The position numbers were made by a program, and so were the translations under genes. Shown in pieces: positions 1 to 8,449 of a stretch of DNA of 20,057 nt (the first letter of the stretch is position 1; every line of letters starts with the position of its first letter). This DNA comes from Turbatrix aceti (Eukaryota > Nematoda > Chromadorea > Rhabditida > Panagrolaimidae). The notes under the pieces are model-generated. The model saw only the letters and a list, made by a program, of their open reading frames with translations. It was not told the DNA's origin and ran no database searches. Where the stretch lies: positions 1 to 20,057 of the forward strand of contig CAXAKE010000028.1 in assembly GCA_963969345.1 (NCBI GenBank), in the 5' to 3' direction.

Positions 1-1559
1 TTAGTTGCAAAAAAAGGAATTTCGGGCCAAATTTAGAAATTTTTACTTTTTCAAATTAGATTTGTAATTAGAATAATATTTGAAGCATTTTGATGTGTTT
101 TTCAGAATTGTGGGACAATATTTGATCAAAATCGAGTGGGGTTCGGGAGAAAAAATCCACGGATCTTTGAAATGCCGACAGAAAGCTGAAAATTTCAGGG
201 TTGACTAAAAACAAAATTTCCTTTCAAATGGCATACTCAGTTTTTTGATTGCGTGTCGATAAATGTCCGAAAAAACGGTTTTCTTCGGAAATTTGAAAAA
301 TTCGGTACTTTCTAGAACTGGGATCAAAAAATGAATATCACCAGTCGAAAACGCAATATCTTTTTTATCTACTGTGAAATTTTCACAGACTTAACATATC
401 CCTGAAGCATACGGTAACGATTCTCCCGAACCCTACTTGTTCCAACGCCTGAGGCTATGAGGTAGAGCGCTGTAGAGCAGAGTGAGATAGAACATCTTGT
501 GAGAAATTTTTCGGCCTACAAAATCGTGTAACTCCTGAATTTCTATCTATTTTTTTGGCTTCGCAATTTTAATTCGCGCTACATACACTCATTTTTGGTA
601 TCAATTTTCCGAAAATTGAAATCGAAAAAGTGGGGTCTGGGGGAAAAATCGGCATTCGTTCAGTTTGAAAGCAATATTGCTGAAAATTTCAGGATAGGAG
701 TAAAAATGAATTCTAAATGCGGTGACGATATTCATTTTTTTCAATTTCGACCGAAAAATTTCTAAAAGTTCGAATTTTCGAAAAAAAAGCATTTTTCGGA
801 ACTTTTTCGAACCTTTAAAAACAAAATAATAAAATTTTTGAATTCTACAGTGTTTTTTACGTTTGGGGTCAAGATTCATGCTAATACGCTCCAAAACTGT
901 GTCAATGGCGATTTTTCCCCCAGACCCCACTTTTTCGATTTCAGTTTTCGGAAAATTGATACCAAAAATGAGTGTATGTAGCGCGAATTAAAATTGCGAA
1001 GCCAAAAAAATAGATAGAAATTCAGGAGTTACACGATTTTGTAGGCCGAAAAATTTCTCACAAGATGTTCTATCTCACTCTGCTCTACAGCGCTCTACCT
1101 CATAGCCTCAGGCGTTGGAACAAGTAGGGTTCGGGAGAATCGTTACCGTATGCTTCAGGGATAGGTTAAGTCTGTGAAAATTTCACAGTAGATAAAAAAG
1201 ATATTGCGCTTTCGACTGGTGATATTCATTTTTTGATCCAAGTTCTAGAAAGTTCCGAATTTTTCAAATTTCCGGAAAAAACCGTTTTTTCGGACATTTA
1301 TTGATTCGATATCAAAAAACTGAGTATGCCATTTGAAAGGAAATTTTGTTTTTAGTCAACCCTGAAATTTTCAGCTTTCTATCGGCATTTCAAAGATCCG
1401 TGGATTTTTTCTCCCGAACCCCACTCGATTTTGATCAAATATTGTCCCACAATTCTGAAAAACACATCAAAATGCTTCAAATATTATTCTAATTACAAAT
1501 CTAATTTGAAAAAGTAAAAATTTCTAAATTTGGCCCGAAATTCCTTTTTTTGCAACTAA
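1..1559. mobile_element. Foldback element with ~650-bp inverted arms
   Basis: Positions 1-650 are the near-perfect reverse complement of 910-1559: base i pairs with base 1560-i, for example 597-606 with 954-963. Only scattered mismatches are visible, so the copy is probably young. The ends read TTAGTTGC and GCAACTAA. A TA dinucleotide at 2-3 and 1557-1558 could be a TA target-site duplication, but the left flank lies outside the window. The 260-bp centre (651-909) is not palindromic. No transposase was found, so the element is non-autonomous. Degenerate relatives fill 10835-15620. I cannot name the family. Confidence 0.9.
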
Positions 1560-1866
1560 TTCGACCAGCGCGCTCGGGCAGCGGGAGAATCTCTCTTCAT
1601 GAGAGCGACGCGCGCTGAACGAAGAGAAGCCAGAGAGAGAAGGATAGTCCAGACAGCATGCGCGCCTCACACTTGCCACTGTATGTGCCATGCACCAAAC
1701 CAGTCTGACCCTTCACCCACGTTCTCTCGTGGCGAAAATTGCTTTCGTGTTCCATCGCAAGCGAAAGTTGTGTTGCTACTTGTTGTTTTTGATTGTTTTT
1801 TTTTCACGTGTTCATTACACCTCCTCTTGCTCAGACAGTTCATCAATTTACTCAGCACGTCAATCC
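1560..1866 (+). promoter_or_regulatory. Upstream region of the small acidic-protein gene
   Basis: This 307-bp stretch between the foldback element and the next start codon holds GAGA/CTCT-rich sequence (1580-1645), a pyrimidine-rich tract, and an acceptor-like TTTACTCAG with AG at 1854-1855, 11 bases before the ATG at 1867. The acceptor would suit spliced-leader trans-splicing. Open frames through here have no coding character that I recognise. Confidence 0.3.
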
Positions 1867-2527
1867 ATGTCAACCGACGGAACTCAGGACACTGAAATGG
1901 ACACATCTGAAGAAAAAATGAGTAAATGAGTAGATTTTATATAATTTATGTTATAGAAAAAAAAATTGTGGTTTCAGTTGTCCCCTTTTTCATGCCGGTA
2001 ACATGTAGTGATAAATTTGTAAATGTTTATATCCATTACGGCACAATAAATACGGTAAAACAACACTTTGCGCACTGCACACAGTTTGCGCTTGCAAAGC
2101 GGAAAAATCTCACAGATGATTTTTTTCCAATTTGTGCGCGCACGCTACGCGGAAAAATCTCACAGATGATTTTTTTCCAATTTGTGCGCGCACGCTACGC
2201 GGAAAAATCTCACAGATGATTTTTTTCCAATTTGTGCGCGTGTTCTCGCATTTTCTCGTGCGGACTGTCCACATTTTCGCAAAATGTCAATTTGTTCATT
2301 TTAGTCGGACAATTTTTCATGAAATAAAAATTTCTTATTTCAGATGTACTTTTTTTTGAGAACATTGAGTTTTGCTGTTTTTAGTTCGTTTTTTGAGTTC
2401 AGCTGCAAAACTTCGTTTTTTGAAGAAAATTTTAAATATACCGCCTTACATCGTCGACGTCTACTCTGACAGCGACGATGACTTTGACATGGACGACGAT
2501 GACTCTGATATCGACGGTGAATGGTAG
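1867..2527 (+). CDS. Small acidic protein of unknown function, two exons
   Basis: Proposed model: exon 1 at 1867-1921 and exon 2 at 2403-2527, giving 59 residues. Exon 1 encodes 18 residues rich in Thr, Glu and Asp and stops one base into a codon at a GTAAAT donor. Exon 2 begins after TTCAG with exactly the two bases needed to finish that codon. Exon 2 starts with a basic-hydrophobic run (AKLRFLKKIL) and ends in a strongly acidic tail (YSDSDDDFDMDDDD followed by SDIDGEW). AATAAA at 2632-2637 follows the stop by about 100 bp. A likely spliced-leader acceptor lies 11 bases before the ATG. I do not recognise a domain; the acidic tail suggests a nuclear or nucleic-acid-interacting role, but that is a guess. 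An alternative acceptor at 2343 gives a different frame. Transcript data would settle the model. Confidence 0.4.
2101..2240. repeat. 50-bp tandem repeat inside the proposed intron
   Basis: Two full identical 50-bp units (2101-2150, 2151-2200) are followed by a partial third identical for 40 bases (2201-2240). Each unit starts GGAAAAATCTCACAGATGAT and ends in a GC-rich GCGCGCACGCTACGC. The units lie in the proposed intron 1922-2402. Confidence 0.95.
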
Positions 2528-2631
2528 AAACTATTTGGATCGATTGTGCGTCTTTTTTACTTTTTTGATTTTTTAGCAAATTTGCTTCATTTTGACTATA
2601 TTTTTGTATTTTTTTTCATTTTTTTTCAAGA

Positions 2632-2637
2632 AATAAA
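2632..2637 (+). terminator. AATAAA polyadenylation signal
   Basis: A canonical AATAAA lies 105 bp after the stop of the small acidic-protein gene and follows a T-rich 3' UTR. It supports the 3' end of that model. Confidence 0.5.
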
Positions 2638-2869
2638 GCGTATTATGAAGACAAAAACGGCGTCCATGAATTCTGATTAAAGGTGTAAATTAGCCGATTT
2701 ACATATCTAATAAGAAACAATAAAAATGATAACGGAACGCTGAATGTGTTGATAAACGAAAAATGATAGTAGGTTTTATTCCTAGTTGGCAAAATCTCAC
2801 GCTGCCTCGGTGTTTCTGACACGAAAATGAACTTGCGTTGTTTCGCGAGTGTGTGAAAGTGTTATGTAT

Positions 2870-2985
2870 CAGAGGTGGCCATCCGAAATTTCTGTCGGAT
2901 GATCCGATCCGATCCGAAATCTGACGCTTCGGATTATCCGATCCGAGAATCCGATCGGATGGATCCGAACCATCCGAATTTCTGT
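2870..2985. repeat. hAT-like terminus with GGATC/CCGAT-rich interior, truncated
   Basis: The sequence CAGAGGTGGCC at 2870 resembles hAT terminal inverted repeats. It is followed by about 100 bp made of permutations of GGATCCGA/CCGATCC. No matching right end and no 8-bp target-site duplication of the preceding TTATGTAT were found, so this is probably a truncated or decayed element. The flanking stretch 2640-2869 shows no gene I can support. Confidence 0.4.
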
Positions 2986-3149
2986 GAAAAATTTTTGATT
3001 TTCCTGTTTTGCAACAAAATCGGATGAAAATAGTGCTCACGTAATTCAACAATTTTTTTAAATAAAAATTCAGTTTGAATATCAGTTTTTGCCATTTTGA
3101 TTAGGGTTATTGTGGATTGTGATAGGTATCAAAGTCAATATATGTAACT

Positions 3150-3318
3150 ATGAGGTCAATCAAGAAAATCCATGTGCACTGGAACGACGGAGATCCTTTT
3201 GGCCCGGTTGATCTCTTTTTTTCCACCGGAAGATTTCATTGTGACGCCAGGTGACCGGTCCCGGACGATTACCAATCGGAAGACGAATCTGAAGGAAAAC
3301 ATGGAATTCCTGTGGTAG
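3150..3318 (+). other. Possible coding fragment, two overlapping frames
   Basis: Two short ATG-initiated frames overlap here: 3150-3260 (36 residues, including HWNDGDPFGPVDLFF) and 3172-3318 (48 residues, including PPEDFIVTPGDRSRT). Composition is more balanced than in the surrounding AT-rich DNA, and a decayed exon copy lies just downstream. I recognise no family. It may be a gene remnant or chance. Confidence 0.15.
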
Positions 3319-3333
3319 TCCGTTTTTCACGCA

Positions 3334-3416
3334 GTCGACGACGTCTACCCTGACAGCGACGATGACTTTGACGTGGTTAATTTTTTTAGCAAATTTGCTT
3401 CATTTTGACTATATTT
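3334..3416 (+). pseudogene. Truncated copy of the acidic-protein last exon and 3' flank
   Basis: Positions 3334-3376 match about 2450-2492 (the GTCTAC-TGACAGCGACGATG segment coding the DSDDDFD acidic run). The match resumes at 3384-3416 with about 2569-2602, in the 3' flank of the parent gene. The roughly 75 bp between, including the rest of the acidic tail and the stop, is missing. Read in the homologous frame it runs into flank sequence and ends at a TGA. This is a partial direct duplication with an internal deletion, about 0.9 kb downstream of the parent. Confidence 0.7.
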
Positions 3417-3703
3417 CAGTCCGATTTCTACACAATTTTTGAAAGTTTTTAGAAATTTTTGTGTGCGTTATTTTTTATATATACATTGATGTTTTTTTAC
3501 TGTTGTTTTCGATTTTGACGTTCATTTTGGCGTTTTTGGTCATTATTGATAGTTTTGCGCTTTTTTTTGTTACAGCAGGCGTCAGCGATTCTAAAAAAAG
3601 CTTATTAGCACATTTAAACTTTTTTTTAAATTATTTTGTGTTGATGGGCATCAATTGTACAGTTTTATTGAATTTAATTTTGACCCCAGTCAAAGTTCGT
3701 ATG
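3417..3703. other. AT-rich intergenic spacer
   Basis: This T-rich sequence lies between the exon fragment and the lectin promoter region. A long open frame crosses it, but it starts at GTG and its N-terminal part is only the hydrophobic translation of T-rich DNA. I see no supported feature. Confidence 0.5.
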
Positions 3704-3861
3704 CACCTGTCAGAATCTTCCCAACATTCGGCACGCAGGTCTATAGAGCATCCCCGCGCACCTGTTTGGCACTCTGAGACCGGGAACTTAGGTGCTCAAG
3801 TGCCCGCTCCCAAGTCTTTTCTGCAACCGCAGACTCACATCAGGTGCCGCCCACCCAGGTG
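3704..3861 (+). promoter_or_regulatory. Cluster of four CACCTG/CAGGTG E-boxes upstream of the lectin
   Basis: Exact E-boxes of the CACCTG class occur at 3704-3709, 3759-3764, 3841-3846 and 3856-3861, all within 180 bp of the lectin TATA-like box, and near-matches (TAGGTG, CACCTC) lie among them. Such sites are bound by bHLH or zinc-finger repressors/activators of the Snail/ZEB type in animals. The clustering is seen directly; function is inferred. Confidence 0.35.
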
Positions 3862-3881
3862 GCCACCTCAGTCTGCTCGCG

Positions 3882-3889
3882 CATAAAAG
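3882..3889 (+). promoter_or_regulatory. TATA-like box of the lectin gene
   Basis: CATAAAAG lies 46 bp before the lectin ATG, in a more GC-rich context than its surroundings, which is a sensible core-promoter distance for a short 5' leader. Confidence 0.45.
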
Positions 3890-3934
3890 CGGTCCGTAAA
3901 TATTCAAAAATCGTCAGATCTCCTGATTTTTGCC

Positions 3935-4435
3935 ATGTTCAAATTCGTTGCCTTTGCCTGCGTTTTTTCCGCCGCGTTTGCCGGCTCGGTCTTCAACACA
4001 AACGCCTCGCTCCCGCTCCAGCGCTGTCCAGATGGCACGGATCACTCGATCCGCGATAACAAGTGCTACTCGTACCACCAGGGCATGAGGACGTTCATCG
4101 ATGCGCTCTCCTACTGCCGCGATCTGCGCGGTCACCTCGCTTCGTTCTCCAACGCCTTCGACAACGAACTCGTCTCCGACCACGCAAAACACCGGTTCCA
4201 CGGTCAGTCCTTCTACATTGGCGCAAATACGGTAGAAGGCAAATCAAAGACGTGGAAGTGGACTTACGGCGATGCGGTCGAGTACAACAACTGGGCGGTC
4301 ATTACGGTCGCTTCTGAAGTCCTCCAGTGCGCTACCGCCAATCCCTACAACCTTGGAAAGTGGTCCCAGTCTGACTGCTTCATGGCTCGCCCATTTGTCT
4401 GCGAAGTCCAGATAGACGATCTTCACGTTTACTAA
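3935..4435 (+). CDS. Secreted single-domain C-type lectin-like protein
   Basis: This intronless gene encodes 166 residues. Residues 1-16 form a signal peptide (cleavage probably after AFA), so the product should be secreted. The rest is one C-type lectin-like domain with six cysteines at 31, 44, 61, 132, 148 and 156, the long-form pattern. The FYIGAN stretch (93-98) sits where the family has its WIG-like motif, and the segment W143-SQSDC148 is in the place of the usual WND-C. No EPN or QPD triplet is visible and WND is absent, so classical calcium-dependent sugar binding is doubtful. A possible N-glycosylation site lies at N23. Codons favour C at the third position, as in highly expressed nematode genes. 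Nematode clec genes are often induced by infection. No AATAAA follows; the variant AATGAA at 4492 may serve. CTLD assignment is firm; ligand is unknown. Confidence 0.9.
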   Translation: MFKFVAFACVFSAAFAGSVFNTNASLPLQRCPDGTDHSIRDNKCYSYHQGMRTFIDALSYCRDLRGHLASFSNAFDNELVSDHAKHRFHGQSFYIGANTVEGKSKTWKWTYGDAVEYNNWAVITVASEVLQCATANPYNLGKWSQSDCFMARPFVCEVQIDDLHVY

Positions 4436-4551
4436 CTTGTTCTTGTTTTTGTTTTTGTGCTCGTTTTCTACCTTTTTACGATGCTTGAAAAAATGAAATT
4501 CTCCGATTTTTATATACTGCGTTGATTTTTGATTTTGGGACGGGTTGGGAC

Positions 4552-4728
4552 CAGGGATGGGCAAACAGCAGTTTTTTTGTCCTTGAACGAACACGAACAT
4601 TTTTTAATGTTTGTTCGAGAAATCGAACGAACGCGAACATTTTTGTTAGTGTTCGCGAACGAACAGCGAACAGATTTTTAGCATATTTTATACGACCTCG
4701 AACGAACACGAACGTTTGCCTCTCTCTA
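4552..4728. mobile_element. hAT-like MITE, 177 bp, with 8-bp target-site duplication
   Basis: The element begins CAGGGATGGGCAAAC and ends GTTTGCCTCTCTCTA. The ends are imperfect inverted repeats that share GGCAAAC and most of CAGGGA. It is flanked by a perfect 8-bp direct repeat, GTTGGGAC, at 4544-4551 and 4729-4736, the duplication length of hAT transposases. The inside is built from GAACGAACACGAAC-type repeats in both orientations (about 4595-4715). It has no coding capacity. Confidence 0.8.
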
Positions 4729-4736
4729 GTTGGGAC

Positions 4737-4876
4737 ACACGGACGCACAAAGGGGCAGTAACGGTTCAACACTGAATTTTACTTGAAAGTGCTTCTCCAT
4801 TTTTTATTGTTTCGCGTCGCTGCACGAGTCAGTTTGTTCGCTGCGCTCGCGTTCCTTTTTTCGAAATTCTACGAAG
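4737..4876 (+). other. Spacer upstream of the RBR gene
   Basis: This short intergenic DNA lies between the MITE and the TATA box. It includes the GC-richer stretch TTCGCGTCGCTGCACGAG. No gene is seen. Confidence 0.4.
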
Positions 4877-4883
4877 TATAAAA
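4877..4883 (+). promoter_or_regulatory. TATA box of the RBR gene
   Basis: TATAAAA lies 65 bp before the proposed ATG at 4942. It supports transcription starting near 4905-4915 and the tiny first coding exon. Confidence 0.5.
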
Positions 4884-4941
4884 CCGTTATCCACATTCCA
4901 AAAATTCTGAGGGGTTCATCTTTCACAAATCCGAATACACG

Positions 4942-7020
4942 ATGCGTAACGGTGAGTTTTTGAATGTTTTCACTTCTTCATGATCCATTTTCCCCTTTTT
5001 AGAGCAAAAAAAACTTCTTTCCCAGATTGCGGATATTTTCAACGGAAATCCAAGGTATATTATACATACATGATTTTGTTGTCAGTCGTCGGCATGCAAG
5101 CTCATATCGGCATTTTTTAGCGCACAACCCGCAGAAAATCATCGAAACGACGACAACAATCCTTTTACGTGAGTTTTTTTGTGGAAAAAATCGTTACTGG
5201 AAAAAGGAGCGCGATATCGATATTTCAGTGTTTTTTTCAATTTTTATTGGCTTTGCGCGTAATTTTTTTTCTCTTTTCGATAATTTTTGTCACAAAAGTA
5301 AGATGATGACGGTTAGTAATTGACAGAACAAAACAGAATAATACTTTGAACAAATGTAACGAAACGGCGAAAATTGTGAACGTTACTCGAGTAGAAAAGT
5401 AATAGTATGTAAAATAGTAAAAAAAGTTACTGCACTTTAGCCTGCAAAATAAAGAGTAACAAAAAACGACAAAAAAAATGGATGTTACTTCTAGCAAAAG
5501 TTATATTTTATGGAAAAGAATTTTTACTTCAAGTTTTACTGTCACACGAAATAATAAAATAATGACTATACGTGACTCTTTCTTTCTTTTAGCAAAAGTA
5601 ATGTTCCAAGTTTTTTTCAGTCCCGCTCGATCGTCTGCTTCTTCACAAGTTCAACGAATTCGCGTCAATGTACACAAACATTCCGGAACGCAGCAGGTTC
5701 TTGACGATGTGACTTCTTGCTATTACACGCCGCCGCCCAGAACTCACTCACATCGATCAACCAAAAAAACAGTCACGTGAGTTTTTACCTTTTTTGGGTT
5801 TCTTCAAATTTTATTATATTTTCTGACATTTTAGCAAACCAAAGAATTCCGAAATATTGTTTCCGCTCCAGGACGATGACTCCATGTACACCTGCTTCAT
5901 CTGTGGCACCGAGTACTACGAAAACACAGGTCACGTTGCGTGCAGTGATTTTTACGGTAAAAATCCGGGTTCTGAGATTCACAAAACTTGTACGGTTTGC
6001 TTCCGGAACTGGGCACGGGCGTCCGTCGAGATGGGCGTCGCGTTTGGTGGCATTGGGCTTCGGTGCGTCGACAATTCGTGTTCCAACTGCGTGGTTTACT
6101 GTAGGTTACGGTACTACAAATAATTTACGATTTCTACAGTTTTTGTCACTTTCAGCGAAATACTTCCGGTACATGGATGCCGAAGACTGCGATTTGATCG
6201 AAGAAGTCCTCCAGCGACGCTGTCTCGTCGATACCGACATGCCGGATCTCGTCCGATGCGAGGATTGCGGCTCTGAGTGGATTTCCCGCTGTGAGCATTT
6301 CACGTGTGAGAAGTGTGGACGGAAGCAGTGCTGTAGCTGCCGTCGGCCTTACGATGATATCCACAAGGGTCGCAGTTGTAAGGAGGCTGCGATTTTGGCG
6401 GCGCAAACCGCGTCTGCTGGGAGATTGTGAGTTTTACGGTTTTTGGGCCTAAATTTTTTTTCTTTTTTTGGCATTTTTAACTGAAAAATTCATCTTTGCG
6501 ATGCGTTTACGGTATCAAAAGTACCTTTTTAAGCCTAAAACGTGGTCATAATGCTTCATTTTCAAATTTCACACTATTTTTTAGTTCTTGACGTTTTTTT
6601 ACAATGTTGAACTAAAAATTACCTATTTTTGAAATTTTCAGACAAATTTATCATTTTTTACGACAGTTTCTAAGTATACAGGATAACGATCATATTACGG
6701 TACTGAAACCATTATTTTAGGCCCCGAATACGGTCAAAATGTTAAAAACATTTCCATATAAATTTTTGTTTCTTATCAACGTGTTTTTTTGCAGGGAAAC
6801 CCGCATCAACGAATTGGTCGTCCGTCGATGCCCAAAGTGCGGAATTCAGGGAATCAAGGCAAGCGGGTGCAACAAAATGACCTGTCCCTGTGGCACTATG
6901 TACTGCTACCTCTGTATGGAGGTGATCCAGGGGTATGCCCACTTCGAAAACGGCAAATGCGCAACTCATGCTGACGCTGAAGCTTTTGATCAGGAAAGAA
7001 TCCGACTTTTGACGCAATAG
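4942..7020 (+). CDS. RBR (RING1-IBR-Rcat) E3 ubiquitin ligase, RNF216-like
   Basis: Seven exons join in frame: 4942-4951, 5003-5054, 5121-5168, 5621-5776, 5835-6100, 6156-6426 and 6795-7020, giving 342 residues. RBR ligases take ubiquitin from an E2 onto a cysteine in the last domain and then pass it to a substrate. RING1 ligands are visible at C109, C112, C125, H138, C141, C144, C166 and C171. The IBR lies between C212 and C252 (C212, C215, C228, C231, C236, C239, H247, C252). The Rcat domain starts RRCPKC (C280, C283) and holds SGC293NKMTC, with C293 the expected catalytic cysteine, then CGTMYCYLC, and H317 and C323. The ending GYAHF resembles the RNF216/TRIAD3 branch. The N-terminal 88 residues are polar and likely disordered. 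Each domain falls in its own exon (5, 6, 7). Introns 3 and 6 are long (452 and 368 bp). Exons 1-4 are less certain than 5-7. AATAAA follows at 7127. The substrate is unknown. Confidence 0.75.
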
Positions 7021-7126
7021 CATTTTTATTCAGTTTTTTTTTTATGTTTTTTTATTCACAGTTTGTTACATGTTTCTGAATTTTGTTCTTGTTGTGAACG
7101 TAACACCATCGTAAACCAGTTTGAGA

Positions 7127-7132
7127 AATAAA
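7127..7132 (+). terminator. AATAAA polyadenylation signal of the RBR gene
   Basis: AATAAA lies 107 bp after the RBR stop codon. The downstream minus-strand peptide gene converges on it. Confidence 0.6.
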
Positions 7133-7257
7133 AACGCCCGAAAAATTGATTTCCATTCGAGACCAAAAATACAATCTTTTCAAAAAATGCGCGATTAGAA
7201 ATTTTTCCAGTTGAGAGACTATCATTTTTTTACTTTTCGTGCCAGGAGTATTATTTT

Positions 7258-7263
7258 TTTATT
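7258..7263 (-). terminator. AATAAA polyadenylation signal of the minus-strand peptide gene
   Basis: TTTATT on the plus strand reads AATAAA on the minus strand, about 50 bp after that gene's stop. Confidence 0.5.
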
Positions 7264-7313
7264 TTTCTGCTTCATAACAACAAATATCACAAATTACCAC
7301 AATAATATTTTTT

Positions 7314-7550
7314 TCAAGTTGCATCTTGAAGGTCAACCTCACTGTCGCGTTTCCAGGCGTAGGGACCCCATCCATAGTCACCCCAGCCGCCAGACCATCC
7401 ACCGTAGTCGCCCCAAGATCCGTAGTAATCGCCCAGGCCAAGTCCATATCGTCCGAGACCCCAGCCTCGGAATACGCAGGATACTGGGGAAGAGAGTATC
7501 GATAATATCAGAAGCCAGCAGAGAATCGTTTTTATCAGATTTGTAGTCAT
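7314..7550 (-). CDS. Secreted Gly/Tyr/Trp-rich peptide precursor (member 1)
   Basis: This intronless gene encodes 78 residues. Residues 1-25 are a signal peptide. The following core (26-66) is rich in Gly, Trp and Tyr with GDYGGW-, GGWGDY- and GWG-type words. A dibasic Lys67-Arg68 follows Trp66 and precedes an acidic tail of ten residues (DSEVDLQDAT). Kex2/PC2-like cleavage would release a Trp-ended aromatic peptide. Two paralogues lie about 0.9-1.6 kb away on the other strand; after the signal peptide this one starts VFRGW, close to VFSGW in member 3. Composition resembles the glycine- and aromatic-rich nlp/cnc peptides of nematode epidermis, some of which are antimicrobial and infection-induced, but the processing site differs. 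I cannot assign an orthologue. Convergent with the RBR gene. Confidence 0.8.
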   Translation of the reverse strand: MTTNLIKTILCWLLILSILSSPVSCVFRGWGLGRYGLGLGDYYGSWGDYGGWSGGWGDYGWGPYAWKRDSEVDLQDAT

Positions 7551-8449
7551 GGTGGAGAAAAATAGAAAAACGTAGGTGAAAAAGAAACAAAAGAGAAAGT
7601 AAGACGAAAAAATGTGGATCATAAATAGTATTTGGTATTTAAACTGTGGATTAAAAAAACATGGGGTGTTTGTTTGTTTGTTTACGGTGCATTGTAGGAA
7701 AAATAACAGGGTTTTTGAAAACAGGATTGGGCGTCGGAGTGGTTTCGACGCGAAATTGGGATTTTCGTGGCGGGAGTATGCGTCGCACAAAAAACCGTAT
7801 AATTTTATTTTATCCTAAAGAAAGTTTGTTTTTTGGGATCGTAATCAAGTTTTTTTACCCAATCCAAGTTCAAAACATCAAAAAAAGTTCCATTCCGCGC
7901 AATAATGAACAATTCAAGTATTTGTTTGCAAAAAAATTGTAAATACAGCGTTCACGCGTAAACGATTTGTTTACGATATTTTTTTATTAATCACTCCTAC
8001 CAACAATTGTAACTTTTGAGAATTGTTTCACGTTTTTTTTTTATCACTTCCCCATCAGCACTAGCGTGTGAACTGGTTTACCGATCAAATACCCCAGGTA
8101 TTACCGGGTTACCAAGTCTGATAAGGTACCTATTCGAAAAAAACGATGATTCACGCCTCAGGTAGTTAGCCTGCACGCTTCCCGCTTTTTTTTGCTTGCA
8201 CAAACAAATAAGACTTGCTCATCGCTTCCTGTTTGTGTGCGTGCAAGCAATATTTTTGTCGAAACTGGCTTACAACCATCAATGTAACCCTTAACCCCAG
8301 AAAAAAGAAAAAAAAAGAGGATTTCCAAGTCCGCAAAGACAAACACAATACTAGATTCATGTCAGAATCCATGGAACAAAAGCATTTATAAGAATCTGTC
8401 TGGGCCGAGATTTTCGTCATTCCCAGGTTTTCCACTCGAAAGAACAAAA
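7551..8449. promoter_or_regulatory. Divergent intergenic region between peptide genes
   Basis: This 0.9-kb region separates the minus-strand member 1 from the plus-strand member 2. It has GATA-factor sites in both orientations (TTATCA 8041-8046, TGATAA 8119-8124). A TTTG microsatellite lies at about 7667-7683. A 10-bp inverted repeat, TTGCTTGCAC at 8192-8201 and GTGCAAGCAA at 8241-8250, could be a regulatory palindrome. A TATA-like TTTATAAG lies at 8385-8392, and an acceptor-like CATTCCCAG ends at 8425, 24 bases before member 2's ATG. No coding region is supported here. Confidence 0.45.
8385..8392 (+). promoter_or_regulatory. TATA-like box of peptide gene 2
   Basis: TTTATAAG lies 58 bp before the ATG at 8450. 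A spliced-leader-type acceptor (CATTCCCAG, AG at 8424-8425) lies between them. Confidence 0.45.

Noticed and set aside
601..930. Minus-strand frame of 109 residues in the foldback centre, similar in sequence to a 92-residue plus-strand frame at 14363-14641
   Set aside because: Comparing the two copies codon by codon by eye gives roughly 18 amino-acid-changing and 6 silent codon differences, about the neutral ratio, and both start at GTG. The frames look like non-coding element DNA that happens to lack stops.
1599..1929. Overlapping frames of 79-98 residues on both strands upstream of the acidic gene
   Set aside because: They have low-complexity, Arg- or Phe-rich translations with no splice or domain support. 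Only the last 18 codons of one frame fit a spliced model.
3461..3886. Plus-strand frame of 141 residues before the lectin
   Set aside because: It starts at GTG, its first half is the hydrophobic translation of T-rich DNA, and its second half overlaps the lectin promoter and TATA-like box.
4476..4772. Frames on both strands across the 4.5-4.8 kb region
   Set aside because: They lie in the hAT-like MITE and translate its GAACGAAC repeats, for example into RTRTF-like words.
8192..8250. 10-bp inverted repeat TTGCTTGCAC/GTGCAAGCAA as a transposon end pair
   Set aside because: It is too short, without a target-site duplication or repeat copies in the window. It is kept only as a possible regulatory palindrome.
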